From Litorivita pollutaquae (GTDB lineage Bacteria; Pseudomonadota; Alphaproteobacteria; Rhodobacterales; Rhodobacteraceae), in contig NZ_KZ826482.1 of NCBI RefSeq assembly GCF_003205515.1, positions 310,001 to 374,000 of the forward strand: a stretch of 64,000 nt of DNA, written 5' to 3'. Below, piece by piece: positions 18,805 through 27,384 of the stretch (position 1 is the first letter of the stretch; each line of letters starts with the position of its first letter). The notes below the pieces were generated by a model. That model was not told where the DNA came from. It did no database searches and saw nothing but the letters and a program-made list of their open reading frames with translations. The position numbers and the translations under genes were made by a program.

Positions 18805-19739
18805 TCTGTTCGGGCCTCCGGTTTGAGCCGGGCGAGATTGTCTGCTCCCCCGACCGCTTTGATATAATCTTCTTGGCTTGTCGGCGCGGTCACATGACGC
18901 GCGATGTAGGCGTCCAGACCCGCGCGGTCACCGGTTCGGGCGGCGTCGCCCAGATCCGCGTAAGCGTCGATATGCTCCTCATCCATTGCGTAACCGGGGA
19001 AGCTCGCAGTGGGGTGCGCGCCATAGGGCACCTCGACCACAGCATCGATATAATGGGCCGGCACCGTGACCCGCGACGGATCGTCCAGAATGACGTCGTC
19101 CGGCACGATCCTGTCTACGCTGGCAATGACCATATCCGAGGCGCGCGCCATCAACTGATCGGCATAAACCATCGTGCTGAGATAGCGCAGGTTGCCCCAT
19201 CGGTCGGCCTCCTGCGCGTGAAGGAAGGTGACGCGGGGCCGGATCGGGCCAACGGCGTGGATACGGCGCCCCGAAAAGGGACAGTCGATTTCACGTATAA
19301 GCGGATTGTGCTTCAAAACATCCGACCCGCGCAGCGCATCAATCGGTTGGAACGGAACACCATGGGCCGAGGCCATAAGCCCCCCCACCACGGTCAGCGC
19401 ATCAAGTGCATGCGCCGTCACCTGCCCGGATTCGACCGCGCTGCGAAAATTCGGGCAAAGACGATTTTCCAACGTGACGCCGGGAATGAAGACTTGCTCG
19501 ACCGCGCCCGCCGCGATCATCAGATCGATGTCATAACCCGCGCCGGGCGACGAATAGACATGCAGATCCTTTGCGCCCGCAGCCAGCAGCGCGCGCACCA
19601 AAGCGACGGGCCGGCCCTGTTTAAATAGCCCACCGAGGCAAATCTCGGGGCGTTCTCTCAAAGCATTCCGGGCAAGGATTGCCGCATCCCCAAGGCTTGT
19701 GACCTTGCTGTGACGCGTGGGTTTCTTTTTGCGTTCCAT
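18801..19739 (-). CDS. CoA-transferase-like alpha subunit (GctA/IpdA family)
   Basis: Partner of the beta gene, 312 residues. The fold is recognisable from EICLGGLFKQGRPVALVRALLAAGAKDLHVYSSP, YDIDLMIAAGAVEQVFIPGVTLE, LHAQEADRWGNLRYL and the C-terminal DAVVEVPYGAHPTASFPGYAMDEEHI. That last block resembles IpdA-like proteins as well as glutaconate CoA-transferases. It is the first gene of a leftward four-gene operon (alpha, beta, TAXI, TRAP). A CACATATGTG palindrome lies about 120 bases upstream of the start. Function as transferase or as a ring- or chain-cleaving hydrolase remains open. Confidence 0.84.
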   Translation of the reverse strand: MERKKKPTRHSKVTSLGDAAILARNALRERPEICLGGLFKQGRPVALVRALLAAGAKDLHVYSSPGAGYDIDLMIAAGAVEQVFIPGVTLENRLCPNFRSAVESGQVTAHALDALTVVGGLMASAHGVPFQPIDALRGSDVLKHNPLIREIDCPFSGRRIHAVGPIRPRVTFLHAQEADRWGNLRYLSTMVYADQLMARASDMVIASVDRIVPDDVILDDPSRVTVPAHYIDAVVEVPYGAHPTASFPGYAMDEEHIDAYADLGDAARTGDRAGLDAYIARHVTAPTSQEDYIKAVGGADNLARLKPEARTE

Positions 19740-19859
19740 CGTATGGGGGCCGCTCCGACTGTTCTTTTTCCGCGCAGGGCGTGAAAACCTCTACGCAGAT
19801 CAACAGTAATGCAATTCGCGCGGTTCGCCGCCTCCCTGCATGCGCAAAGCATGATCGAA

Positions 19860-19869
19860 CACATATGTG
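19860..19869. promoter_or_regulatory. Candidate operator CACATATGTG (site A)
   Basis: Perfect 10-base palindrome within TCGAACACATATGTGCGAA, about 120 bases upstream of the CoA-transferase alpha start and just past the 3' end of the permease gene. It matches sites at 21850 and 26095 beyond the palindrome core. Confidence 0.5.
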
Positions 19870-19909
19870 CGAATAGCCGGCTCCCCTGTCCGCGCCGCGC
19901 GTCAGGGGA

Positions 19910-21340
19910 TCAGATCAGCCCCATAGCGACGCCCGTCGCGAGAATAGAGGTGACAAGTAGAATGCTCGCGATGCCGAAGAGCCCATTCCATCGCAAGCCG
20001 ATGGTCACGGGCGATTCCCCTACAATGCCAGAGGCATAGACCACGGCCGTGATGGCCGGCCCCATGCAGATGATGCTGCTCCATCCGCCGGCCAGAGAAA
20101 GCCCCAAAGCGAGCGGAGACAAGCCCTCCACACCAACGCGATTGACCACTTCGGCCAACAGCACGACCGAGATCATCGGGTGCACCCCCAATAGCCCCGT
20201 CAAGAACACCGTGAACACCAACAGGATCACGGTCAGAACCGGACGCGCAGCGATCCAGCCGAGGTGGTCCGCGACCCATTCGACCGGCACGACTTCGAGC
20301 GCAACAAGCCCGATGAACCCCGCCGAAGCAATCACACTCATCTCGGTGGCGTATCCCGATGACTGGGCGACGAACCGGCGCGACATGGCGGTGACACCGC
20401 CAATACCGCCGCCGCGCAACGCTGCCCAGAGCACCGCATAGATCGGAACAACCGAAATCAGGACGGTTTGGAAGCTGAACGGGGTCGCCCGATCCAATGA
20501 AACCACGGCAGACCCCAGAACGATGACATGGCCTGCAACGATCAAGGCGGCCCACCGGCTCCATCCCGGCAGATCCCCCGTAAGGGCCGGTGCACGGCCA
20601 CGCGCCGAGGGCGGGCGCCACCATTCCACCGTGTCAAACAACCAGCCCAGTAGAAAAAGCACCCCGGCCAGCGCGATCCCGTAAGGCGCGAGAATCGCCC
20701 ATTCCAACCCCGGAATGGTAAGGACCATCAGGTTGAGAGAGATCCCGAAGGGCGTCCAGAAGGCAATCGAGGAAAACCCGCGCATACAGGCGCTCACCAT
20801 GCGCCGTTTGCGGGCGGCGTAGACGAAATCGTCCATCTCATCCCGATGCGCGCGCAGCCCTTTCATGATCACTTCCAACATCACACCCAGCCCGCCAAGG
20901 TTCAGGAGCACACCAAACAAATGCCCCCCCGCGCCCAAAGACGCATAGCGGCGGGTCGGCGGTTGCAACGTGAGGAATTCTCCGGCCACTTCCACGACCC
21001 GGTCGTTGGTGGCCGCAATGCGCAAGAAAGCGACAGCCGTCAGCAGTGCCGACAGGAAGACGACGCGGCCCGCCGCTTCGACGAAAATACTGGCCTCGAT
21101 GCCATTGGCCAGCGCCAGAACCGCCACCACGAGGGAAAAGAAGAGCAGCACAAAACCGACGGGGGCAATGTTGCGGAACGCCAACGCAAGATAGACGCCG
21201 AAAAGAGGCATTACCGCAACGGCCGCACCGCCATAGCCAAAGATACCCTGTGCGATGGCGCCGCCAAGGCAACATAGCAAACAAAAAGCCGCAATCCAGT
21301 TGCGCGCATCAGAGCGTTTTAGTGATAGAATGGACGACAT
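19910..21340 (-). CDS. Multi-spanning membrane permease of uncertain family
   Basis: 476 residues with about 12 hydrophobic segments, so an inner-membrane transporter. The stretch LLGVHPMISVVLLAEVVNRVG followed by GWSSIICMGPAITAVVYASG near the C terminus resembles the re-entrant loops of ion-transporter-superfamily anion carriers (DASS/ArsB/CitMHS type), but I cannot name the family. It has no obvious binding protein. It sits between the CoA-transferase/TRAP operon and the first dehydrogenase pair and is read leftward. Likely roles are uptake or export of the substrate or a product. Confidence 0.78.
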   Translation of the reverse strand: MSSILSLKRSDARNWIAAFCLLCCLGGAIAQGIFGYGGAAVAVMPLFGVYLALAFRNIAPVGFVLLFFSLVVAVLALANGIEASIFVEAAGRVVFLSALLTAVAFLRIAATNDRVVEVAGEFLTLQPPTRRYASLGAGGHLFGVLLNLGGLGVMLEVIMKGLRAHRDEMDDFVYAARKRRMVSACMRGFSSIAFWTPFGISLNLMVLTIPGLEWAILAPYGIALAGVLFLLGWLFDTVEWWRPPSARGRAPALTGDLPGWSRWAALIVAGHVIVLGSAVVSLDRATPFSFQTVLISVVPIYAVLWAALRGGGIGGVTAMSRRFVAQSSGYATEMSVIASAGFIGLVALEVVPVEWVADHLGWIAARPVLTVILLVFTVFLTGLLGVHPMISVVLLAEVVNRVGVEGLSPLALGLSLAGGWSSIICMGPAITAVVYASGIVGESPVTIGLRWNGLFGIASILLVTSILATGVAMGLI

Positions 21341-22219
21341 CGGCCCTCACATGTCCAAAGGCGGCTTTGGTCGGGATGCGCGGCGGCGGCAGATGTGGCC
21401 ACGCCCGATATCGCACCCGATGTGTTGCCCGAAAACCGATGCCGATTATACTGGCGTCTTTCGCTTGGGCAGCACAGACGCCCCTTTTGCCGGCACGGGC
21501 CGAGCCGCGCGCCCAAGACACCAAAGGAGCCGAGCGGCGCAGGTCCGTTCAACCCTATATAGTGCAGCAATGTATCGTGCAGCCCTGTATTCTTCAGAAT
21601 CCTATTCCGACGGGCAATGACACAGGAGCGTCTTGAATTATCTTGTCGCGTGCGCGCCTTTGTCTTCTCGACCATTCCCGTCGACACCTTCAGCCACGTT
21701 CGCCCTTCCTCCCACAGCTTTACCGTAGAAGCCCGATGCCCGATCCGTCAGGGACGAATTCGGCAAAAGGCGAATCCGGCAGGAACGAAGATTTGTCTTC
21801 CAAGGTGGCGCAAAGGCGCAAGGAACGCAACGCGGATTACCTACTCCAACACATATGTGCAAAAGGGTGGCCTTGGGAATTGAACGCCTCCATTGACGCG
21901 AGGCAATATCCAATCTCACCGAGGATCAGAATAGGACACGTGACTGCACTCCCCCTTGGGCGCGGTTCATCAACGCGCCGCAGCGGCAGGGCAAGACGGA
22001 TGCCGCGCAGGCCACGCTTTGCGCGAAAGATACCGCGATGGCCATTTACCGCACGCCGCCGTCTGTGGCGGTATTTTGTCAGGCTCTGTGTAGATGGCTC
22101 CATCAGCCACCGCTGCCAAATCCGATCCCCACGATGGACAAGCCCCCCGATACACAGCACAATAATCCACAACGCGGCACGCCAGCCGCCAACCTAATAT
22201 TGTCTGAAAGGACCACCTG
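21341..22219. other. Long intergenic region with one palindromic site
   Basis: The 879 bases between the divergent permease and dehydrogenase genes hold no convincing coding sequence; the longest frames have no ribosome site and arginine/proline-rich shadow composition. The one clear element is CACATATGTG at 21850-21859. The length is unusual for this gene-dense cluster and could be a decayed gene. Confidence 0.5.
21850..21859. promoter_or_regulatory. Candidate operator CACATATGTG (site B)
   Basis: Same palindrome as site A, in the context CCAACACATATGTGCAAAA. It lies 361 bases upstream of the dehydrogenase pair at 22220 and 510 bases upstream of the divergent permease start. Confidence 0.48.
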
Positions 22220-23278
22220 ATGGAGTCGATGATCTTCGACATGGCCGAACGGCTTTTGCGCGACCATGTCACCCACCGCCTGCGCGAGGACGCCGCAGCG
22301 GGGCAATGCCCCGATGCCCTCTGGACCCGCATCGAAGAGGCCGGGCTGCACATGGCTCTGGTGCCCGAGGAGGCTGGCGGTTTTGGTGTGCCCGCCGCCG
22401 AGGCGCTGGGGCTGGCACGAATTGCGGGGGCGCATGGTCTGCCGCTGCCACTGGCCGAAACCCTGATTGCCAATGCGGTTCTGGCGCGTGCGGGTCTGAC
22501 CCTGCCTGGCGGCCGGCTGACCATCGCCGAGGGCGCGGGGCTGCGGCTGGAACGGCGCGGCGTCGCGATCCATGCAAGCGGGCAATTGACAGTGGTGCCT
22601 TTTGCCCGCTGGGCCGACCGGATCGTGACCATTGCCGCGCTGGACGGCACCGATCATGTTCTGTCCCTGCCGGTCAAGGATCTAACCCTTACTCCGGGGC
22701 AGGATCTCGCCGGAATGCCGCGCGACGAAGTGGCGGTTGATCGCGATCTGACCGAAGCCGATGCCGCCGCCCTGCCCCGATCCATGGGCGGAATGCGCGG
22801 GCTGGGCGCGCTTGTGCGCAGTCTGGCCACCGCTGGCGCGATGGAAACCATCCTGCAGATGAGCGTCGAATATGCCAACGACCGGGTGCAATTCGGGCGC
22901 CCGATCGGCAAATTCCAAGCGATCCAGCACAGTTTGGCGACCATGGCCGGAGAAACCGCCGCCTCGCGCACCGCCGCAGAAATGGCCGCCGACAGCTATG
23001 ACACAGCCGCCTTCGCGCTGACCGTTGCCGCCGCCAAAAGCCGCGCCGGAGAAGCCGCAGAAACGGTCGGGGCTCTGGCACACCAAATCCATGGGGCCAT
23101 CGGCTATACGCAGGAACATGCGCTGCACCATTTCACCAAACGGATCTGGAGTTGGCGCGACGAGTTCGGCACCGAACTGGAGTGGAGCACGGAATTGGGA
23201 CGGGCGGCTCTGTCGAGCCCGCAAGACACCTTCTGGCAATTTATCACCGACAGCACAGCACAAGGCGCACCGGCATGA
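22220..23278 (+). CDS. Acyl-CoA dehydrogenase, probable beta-type subunit of a pair
   Basis: 352 residues, shorter and more divergent than a standard dehydrogenase. The N-terminal half (MALVPEEAGGFGVPAAEALGLARIAG) and the C-terminal SVEYANDRVQFGRPIGKFQAIQHSLATMAGE are present, but the middle flavin-binding beta domain is poor in the usual motifs. Adjacent ACAD genes of this kind encode alpha2beta2 heterotetramers in steroid degradation (the FadE28/FadE29 type). The start at 22220 follows AAAGGA, and the stop overlaps the next ACAD start by ATGA, which supports equal production of two subunits. Confidence 0.88.
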   Translation: MESMIFDMAERLLRDHVTHRLREDAAAGQCPDALWTRIEEAGLHMALVPEEAGGFGVPAAEALGLARIAGAHGLPLPLAETLIANAVLARAGLTLPGGRLTIAEGAGLRLERRGVAIHASGQLTVVPFARWADRIVTIAALDGTDHVLSLPVKDLTLTPGQDLAGMPRDEVAVDRDLTEADAAALPRSMGGMRGLGALVRSLATAGAMETILQMSVEYANDRVQFGRPIGKFQAIQHSLATMAGETAASRTAAEMAADSYDTAAFALTVAAAKSRAGEAAETVGALAHQIHGAIGYTQEHALHHFTKRIWSWRDEFGTELEWSTELGRAALSSPQDTFWQFITDSTAQGAPA

Positions 23279-24423
23279 CCCTCACCGCATTTCCCCCACC
23301 CCCGCCCGGCGCCGATCACGACGACCTGCGCCAAGAGGTCCGTGCATTTTTGGCTGAAGAACTGGCAGATTTTCCGCCCGAGAAACGTGCGAAATCATGG
23401 AACGGGCATAGCCGCGACTTCTCGCGCAAGCTGGCGCAGCGCGGCTGGGTCGGCATGACCTTTCCCAAGGAATACGGCGGGCATGCGCGCAGCGCGCTGG
23501 AACGTTATGTCGTGTCCGAAGAGCTGCTGGCCGCCGGCGCGCCGGTGATTTCGCATTGGATCGCCGACCGCCAGAGCGGCCCTCTGATTTTGGCCAAGGG
23601 CACCGAAGAGCAAAAACGCGCGATCGTGCCGCGTATTGCTGCGGGCGAGCTGAGCTTTTGCATCGGAATGAGCGAGCCTGATTCCGGCTCGGACCTTGCC
23701 GCCACCCGCACAATCGCCACCGAAGTCGAGGGCGGTTACCGCGTCAATGGCACCAAGGTCTGGACGACCTATGCCCATGTGGCCGATTACATGATCCTGT
23801 TTTGCCGCACCGGCAAAAGCGAGGACCGCCACGGCGGGATGAGCCAGCTTCTGGTCGATCTCAAGACCACAAAGGACATCCAGATCAGCCCGATCATCGA
23901 CATGGCCGGAGAACATCATTTCAATCAGGTGATCTTTGACAACACGTTCCTGCCCGCCGATGCGCTTTTGGGTGAAAAGGGCGAGGGTTGGTCGCAGGTT
24001 ATGAGCGAACTTGCTTTTGAGCGCAGCGGGCCGGAACGCTTCCTGTCGTCTTTTGCCCTGATCGAGGAAATGATCCGGGTGCTGCGCCAGGACGCCACCG
24101 AGGCGCAACAGGCCGAGATCGGCCGTTTGGCCGCGCATCTGATGGTGCTGCGGCAAATGTCGCGGTCGGTCGCCGGTATGCTGAACGAGGGCAAGAACCC
24201 CGCGCTTCAGGCGGCGATCGTCAAGGATCTCGGCGCGCTCTTCGAGCAGGATATCCCGCGTCTGGCCCGCAGCCTGATTTCGCGTCCGGCGGTGCCCGGA
24301 GGGCGCGACAGCTATGCTGCGGTGCTGGCCTATACCGAACTTGCGGTGCCGTCCTTCTCGCTTCGGGGGGGCACCCGTGAGATCTTGCGCGGCATCATCG
24401 CGCGCGGCCTTGGTCTACGGTAG
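23275..24423 (+). CDS. Acyl-CoA dehydrogenase, probable alpha-type subunit
   Basis: 382 residues with a complete middle domain: CIGMSEPDSGSDLAATRT and VNGTKVWTTYAHVADYMILFCRTG, then FERSGPERFLSSFALIEEM. The C terminus reads SLRGGTREILRGIIARGLGL, as in steroid-type FadE proteins with no Glu at the medium-chain catalytic position. It overlaps the preceding half-dehydrogenase by ATGA, and the two probably form one heteromeric enzyme. A terminator follows at 24435-24463, so this operon contains only the pair. Confidence 0.9.
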   Translation: MTLTAFPPPPPGADHDDLRQEVRAFLAEELADFPPEKRAKSWNGHSRDFSRKLAQRGWVGMTFPKEYGGHARSALERYVVSEELLAAGAPVISHWIADRQSGPLILAKGTEEQKRAIVPRIAAGELSFCIGMSEPDSGSDLAATRTIATEVEGGYRVNGTKVWTTYAHVADYMILFCRTGKSEDRHGGMSQLLVDLKTTKDIQISPIIDMAGEHHFNQVIFDNTFLPADALLGEKGEGWSQVMSELAFERSGPERFLSSFALIEEMIRVLRQDATEAQQAEIGRLAAHLMVLRQMSRSVAGMLNEGKNPALQAAIVKDLGALFEQDIPRLARSLISRPAVPGGRDSYAAVLAYTELAVPSFSLRGGTREILRGIIARGLGLR

Positions 24424-24434
24424 GGGGATGTCAT

Positions 24435-24463
24435 CGGGCAATCCAAGGGTCAAGGATTGCCCG
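24435..24463. terminator. Hairpin between convergent genes
   Basis: Perfect 10-base stem CGGGCAATCC / GGATTGCCCG with a 9-base loop, between the dehydrogenase pair and the convergent IclR gene. There is no T-run, so it may be a weak or factor-assisted terminator. Confidence 0.55.
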
Positions 24464-24486
24464 CCGCGCAGCAATGGCAAGGCGCT

Positions 24487-25290
24487 TCAATTGGGGTTGC
24501 GGCGATACCCCAGAGCAAGCGACAGCTGATCCGCGCTTTCCTTGACGGCGGCGACGCACAGCTCTTTATTCCTGACCGCGCGCTCCAACGGGGCACCAAG
24601 CACCAGCGCGCCAGCCAGCCGACCGTTGGAGCGGAACACCGGAACACCGAAACCGGCCGCGTCAATATGCGCGGTGCCCACTGTGCTGCAGTAGCCTTGC
24701 TTGGGGATCTCCGCGATGATCTGTCGCAATTCCCGTTCGTCGGTCACGGAATGCGGGGTAAGCGGCGTCAACTCTGTCCGCTGAAAGTAATCGTCGAGCT
24801 CCTGCGGCGTGTCATAGGCCAACATAACAAGCCCCGACGCCGAACAGAACAGCGGCCGGTTGATACCTATCTGGGCAACGTAGCGGACGGGCTGCGGGCT
24901 TTCTATGACCGACGAATACACGACGCGATCCCCGTCGCGCACCGCGAAAAGGACCGTCTCGCCGGTCCGTTCGACCAGATCATTCATGATCCCGCGCAGG
25001 GCCGTTTCAAACGGATGGTTGGTCAATATGGTTTGCGCGAACTGGAATATACTTGGCCCGAGAGAATAGGCGTCATTCTCGCGCATCAAGTATCCCTTTT
25101 CAGTGAGAGGGCGCAAAAGCACCAAAAGGCTGCTCTTGGGGCATTCCAGTTTGCTGCTCAGCTCTGCAAGAGACATGCGCCGGTTGCTTTGCGCAAACAG
25201 ATCGAAGAGCGCCAGGATCCGCGTCAGGGATCTCGGGCCTTCCGACGGACGCCCGGCAGATCCAATTTGGTCAGACTGCGCGGTTTTCAT
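24487..25290 (-). CDS. IclR-family transcriptional regulator (second)
   Basis: 267 residues. The winged helix is at about residues 20-80 (SLTRILALFDLFAQ, MSLAELSSKLECPKSSLLVLLRPL), followed by the effector domain with GETVLFAVRDGDRVVYSSV, GINRPLFCSASGLVMLAY and GTAHIDAAGFGVPVFRSNGRLAGALVLGAP. The ATG at 25290 is preceded by GGAG at 8 bases; the longer frame is rejected for lack of similarity. It sits at the centre of the region holding the CACATATGTG sites, so it is the first candidate to bind them. The effector is unknown. Confidence 0.9.
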   Translation of the reverse strand: MKTAQSDQIGSAGRPSEGPRSLTRILALFDLFAQSNRRMSLAELSSKLECPKSSLLVLLRPLTEKGYLMRENDAYSLGPSIFQFAQTILTNHPFETALRGIMNDLVERTGETVLFAVRDGDRVVYSSVIESPQPVRYVAQIGINRPLFCSASGLVMLAYDTPQELDDYFQRTELTPLTPHSVTDERELRQIIAEIPKQGYCSTVGTAHIDAAGFGVPVFRSNGRLAGALVLGAPLERAVRNKELCVAAVKESADQLSLALGYRRNPN

Positions 25291-25397
25291 GACATCTGCT
25301 CCAGTTTCGCGATGCGCCGAGCCGCTGGCAGAGGCTGCGGGGGCATCTCGGCAAATTGTGCCGCCCGCATCGCCTGTACCGAGCATATTGGACAGGC

Positions 25398-25889
25398 TCA
25401 AGTCACAGTTGGTTCTTCGTCCACGGTGTGTGCCTTTATCATCCGCAAGGGCGTGTATTCCAGAACTTGTTCGCCCGTTTGCTTGAACACCTTGTTGCGG
25501 GTCCGCACCAAACCTCGGTTCGGCCGACTTTTCGAGCGGCGCGCCTCGGTCACCTCGACCTCGCAATGGATGGTGTCGCCAGCGAGTGTCGGGCCCAGAA
25601 CCTTTAGCTCCATTTCCAAAAAGGCAAAGCCGGTGTGCTGCATCGTGGATTGGGTCAACAGCCCCTCCATAAAGGTGTAGACCAACGCGCCGGGCGCGGC
25701 GAACCCCGCAATATTGGATTCTTTTTCTCGAAAATCGCTGTTGATGAACAACACTTCAAGCATGCCGGTGGCATTGATGAAATTCGTGATATCGGCGTCG
25801 GTCACGGTGCGGCCGATGGTCCGAAACCTGCGCCCCACCGGCAAATCCTCGTAGCAAAATCCAAGGCCCACAGTTTCCATGCCGCTCAA
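25398..25889 (-). CDS. MaoC-like hotdog protein, catalytic motif lost
   Basis: 163 residues with a single hotdog domain, recognisable from VGRRFRTIGRTVTDADITNFINATG, FAAPGALVYTFMEGLLTQS and LEMELKVLGPTLAGDTIHCEVEV. The Asp and His of the hydratase motif are both replaced (TGMLEVLF: Met43 and Phe48). By itself it should not hydrate enoyl-CoA through the usual dyad; it may be the structural half of a heteromeric hydratase, with the MaoC-like protein at 11618 as a possible partner, or have a binding or thioesterase role. It is divergent from the dehydrogenase pair at 26256 and shares its operator region. Confidence 0.84.
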   Translation of the reverse strand: MSGMETVGLGFCYEDLPVGRRFRTIGRTVTDADITNFINATGMLEVLFINSDFREKESNIAGFAAPGALVYTFMEGLLTQSTMQHTGFAFLEMELKVLGPTLAGDTIHCEVEVTEARRSKSRPNRGLVRTRNKVFKQTGEQVLEYTPLRMIKAHTVDEEPTVT

Positions 25890-26038
25890 ATCCTTTTGTC
25901 AGATGGGTGCATCGCTTCGGATATTCCGGCAAGCGACCACCTGAGTTCCGCGTCAATCCCGCGTCGGTGCAGGTTAGAAGACAAGCGCGGCCACAATCAA
26001 TTAAAGCGCCCGTTTCGGCGCACTCGGCGTGGATCGAG

Positions 26039-26048
26039 CACATTTGTG
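26039..26048. promoter_or_regulatory. Candidate operator, one-mismatch copy (site D)
   Basis: CACATTTGTG in the context TCGAGCACATTTGTGATGAA matches site A at its flank as well. It lies 150 bases upstream of the MaoC-like gene start at 25889, in the shared promoter region. Confidence 0.42.
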
Positions 26049-26094
26049 ATGAATCCCGCCCCGCGCCCCAAAGGGCGGCGCTTCGATAACTTTG

Positions 26095-26104
26095 CACATA
26101 TGTG
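26095..26104. promoter_or_regulatory. Candidate operator CACATATGTG (site C)
   Basis: Perfect palindrome, read on the minus strand as ACCACATATGTGCAAAG, with a second GTGCAAA half-site directly beside it. It is about 152 bases upstream of the dehydrogenase pair at 26256 and 56 bases from site D. The surrounding 25890-26255 region (366 bases) has no gene. Confidence 0.5.
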
Positions 26105-26255
26105 GTTTTGCACGACCGGGGGCCGGATAGCGTTTGGTGCATCCCGTCTGCCAATCTACCGTCGCCCAATCTACCGTGACCAGGCAGGGCGTTGGATACC
26201 TGTGATTTCGATGCCCACGGTTTTAACGCCCATGATGTTTAGGAGGTGGTTTGGC

Positions 26256-27368
26256 ATGAATTTCGGTTTTTCCGAGGAACAAGATACCATACGCGAAACT
26301 CTGGCCCGCTTGCTGGGCGATCATGCCACCTTGGCGGTCGCGCATGACCGTCTGGATACAGCGAAAGGGTTTGATGCGCCGACTTGGGCGGCTTTGGCCG
26401 AAGGCGGCTGGCTGGGCCTCGCGATTGCTGAAGATGTCGGCGGCTCGGACATGGGCGCTGTCGAATTGGCCATCCTTGCCGAAGAGATCGGCCGCAGTCT
26501 GGCCGCCGTGCCATTTGCCCCGGTGCTGGGCATCGCGGTGCCGGCGATCGAAAGCATGGGCACAAAAAGCCAACGGGAAACATATCTGCCGCAAATCGCC
26601 AGCGGCCAAACAATCATCGCGGCCGCATTCGCCGAAGACGGAGGTCTCGGGCCGGAAAAGAGTACTGCGACAGTCGCTCAGGATCGCCTCACGGGGCGCA
26701 AAACGCCGGTCACCTTCGGTGCCGAAGCCGATCAAGCCTTGGTCATCGCAAAAGACCACGACGGCACCGCGCGTCTTTACCTTGCGGATCTCTGCGCCCC
26801 TGGCGTGACCATTCGGGCGCTGGATTGCATCGACCGCACGCGTCCGGCGGTCGAGATCCTCTTTGACAACACCCCGGTCGAATTGTTGCCCGGCTCGGAC
26901 CCTATGGCCATCCGGAGGCTTGTGGACGGGGCTGCGGTGCTTGCGGCCTTCGAACAGATCGGCCTGGCCGAGCGCATCCTGTCCCTGACCACAGCCTATG
27001 CCGGCGAGCGGCAGGCCTTCGGGCGTCAGATTGGCAGCTTTCAGGCGGTCAAACACCGGCTCGCGGATATGTTCGCCAAAATCGAACTGGCGCGGTCGAA
27101 TGCCTTTTTCGGCGTCTGGGCGCTGGCGAGCGGCGATAACAGACTACCCGAAGCCGCCGCTGTTGCGCGCCTCTCGGCGCTTGATGCGGTGCAATTCACC
27201 ACCGAGGAATCGATCCAGCTGCACGGCGGCATCGGTTTCACCTGGGCCGCCGACCCGCATCTGTTTTTGCGGCGCGGCTGGCAGTTGAAGGCAGAACTCG
27301 GCCCCGCCGCCATCTGGCGCGAACGGTTGTTTGAAAACATCGCGGATGCCCCGCGCGCCGCAAGCTGA
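26256..27368 (+). CDS. Acyl-CoA dehydrogenase, probable beta-type subunit of a pair
   Basis: 370 residues. It starts with MNFGFSEEQDTIRETLARLL and ends with ESIQLHGGIGFTWAADPHLFLRRG, the arrangement of the less conserved partner in heteromeric acyl-CoA dehydrogenases. The middle beta domain lacks the usual SEPxxGSD motif and has AAFAEDGGLGPEKS in its place. The C-terminal TAYAGERQAFGRQIGSFQAVKHRLADM motif is intact. The ATG at 26256 has AGGAGG 10 bases upstream; the frame open further 5' is not coding. It begins a rightward operon of eight genes ending at 34635. Confidence 0.88.
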   Translation: MNFGFSEEQDTIRETLARLLGDHATLAVAHDRLDTAKGFDAPTWAALAEGGWLGLAIAEDVGGSDMGAVELAILAEEIGRSLAAVPFAPVLGIAVPAIESMGTKSQRETYLPQIASGQTIIAAAFAEDGGLGPEKSTATVAQDRLTGRKTPVTFGAEADQALVIAKDHDGTARLYLADLCAPGVTIRALDCIDRTRPAVEILFDNTPVELLPGSDPMAIRRLVDGAAVLAAFEQIGLAERILSLTTAYAGERQAFGRQIGSFQAVKHRLADMFAKIELARSNAFFGVWALASGDNRLPEAAAVARLSALDAVQFTTEESIQLHGGIGFTWAADPHLFLRRGWQLKAELGPAAIWRERLFENIADAPRAAS

Positions 27369-27384
27369 CAGGGAAAACACACAG

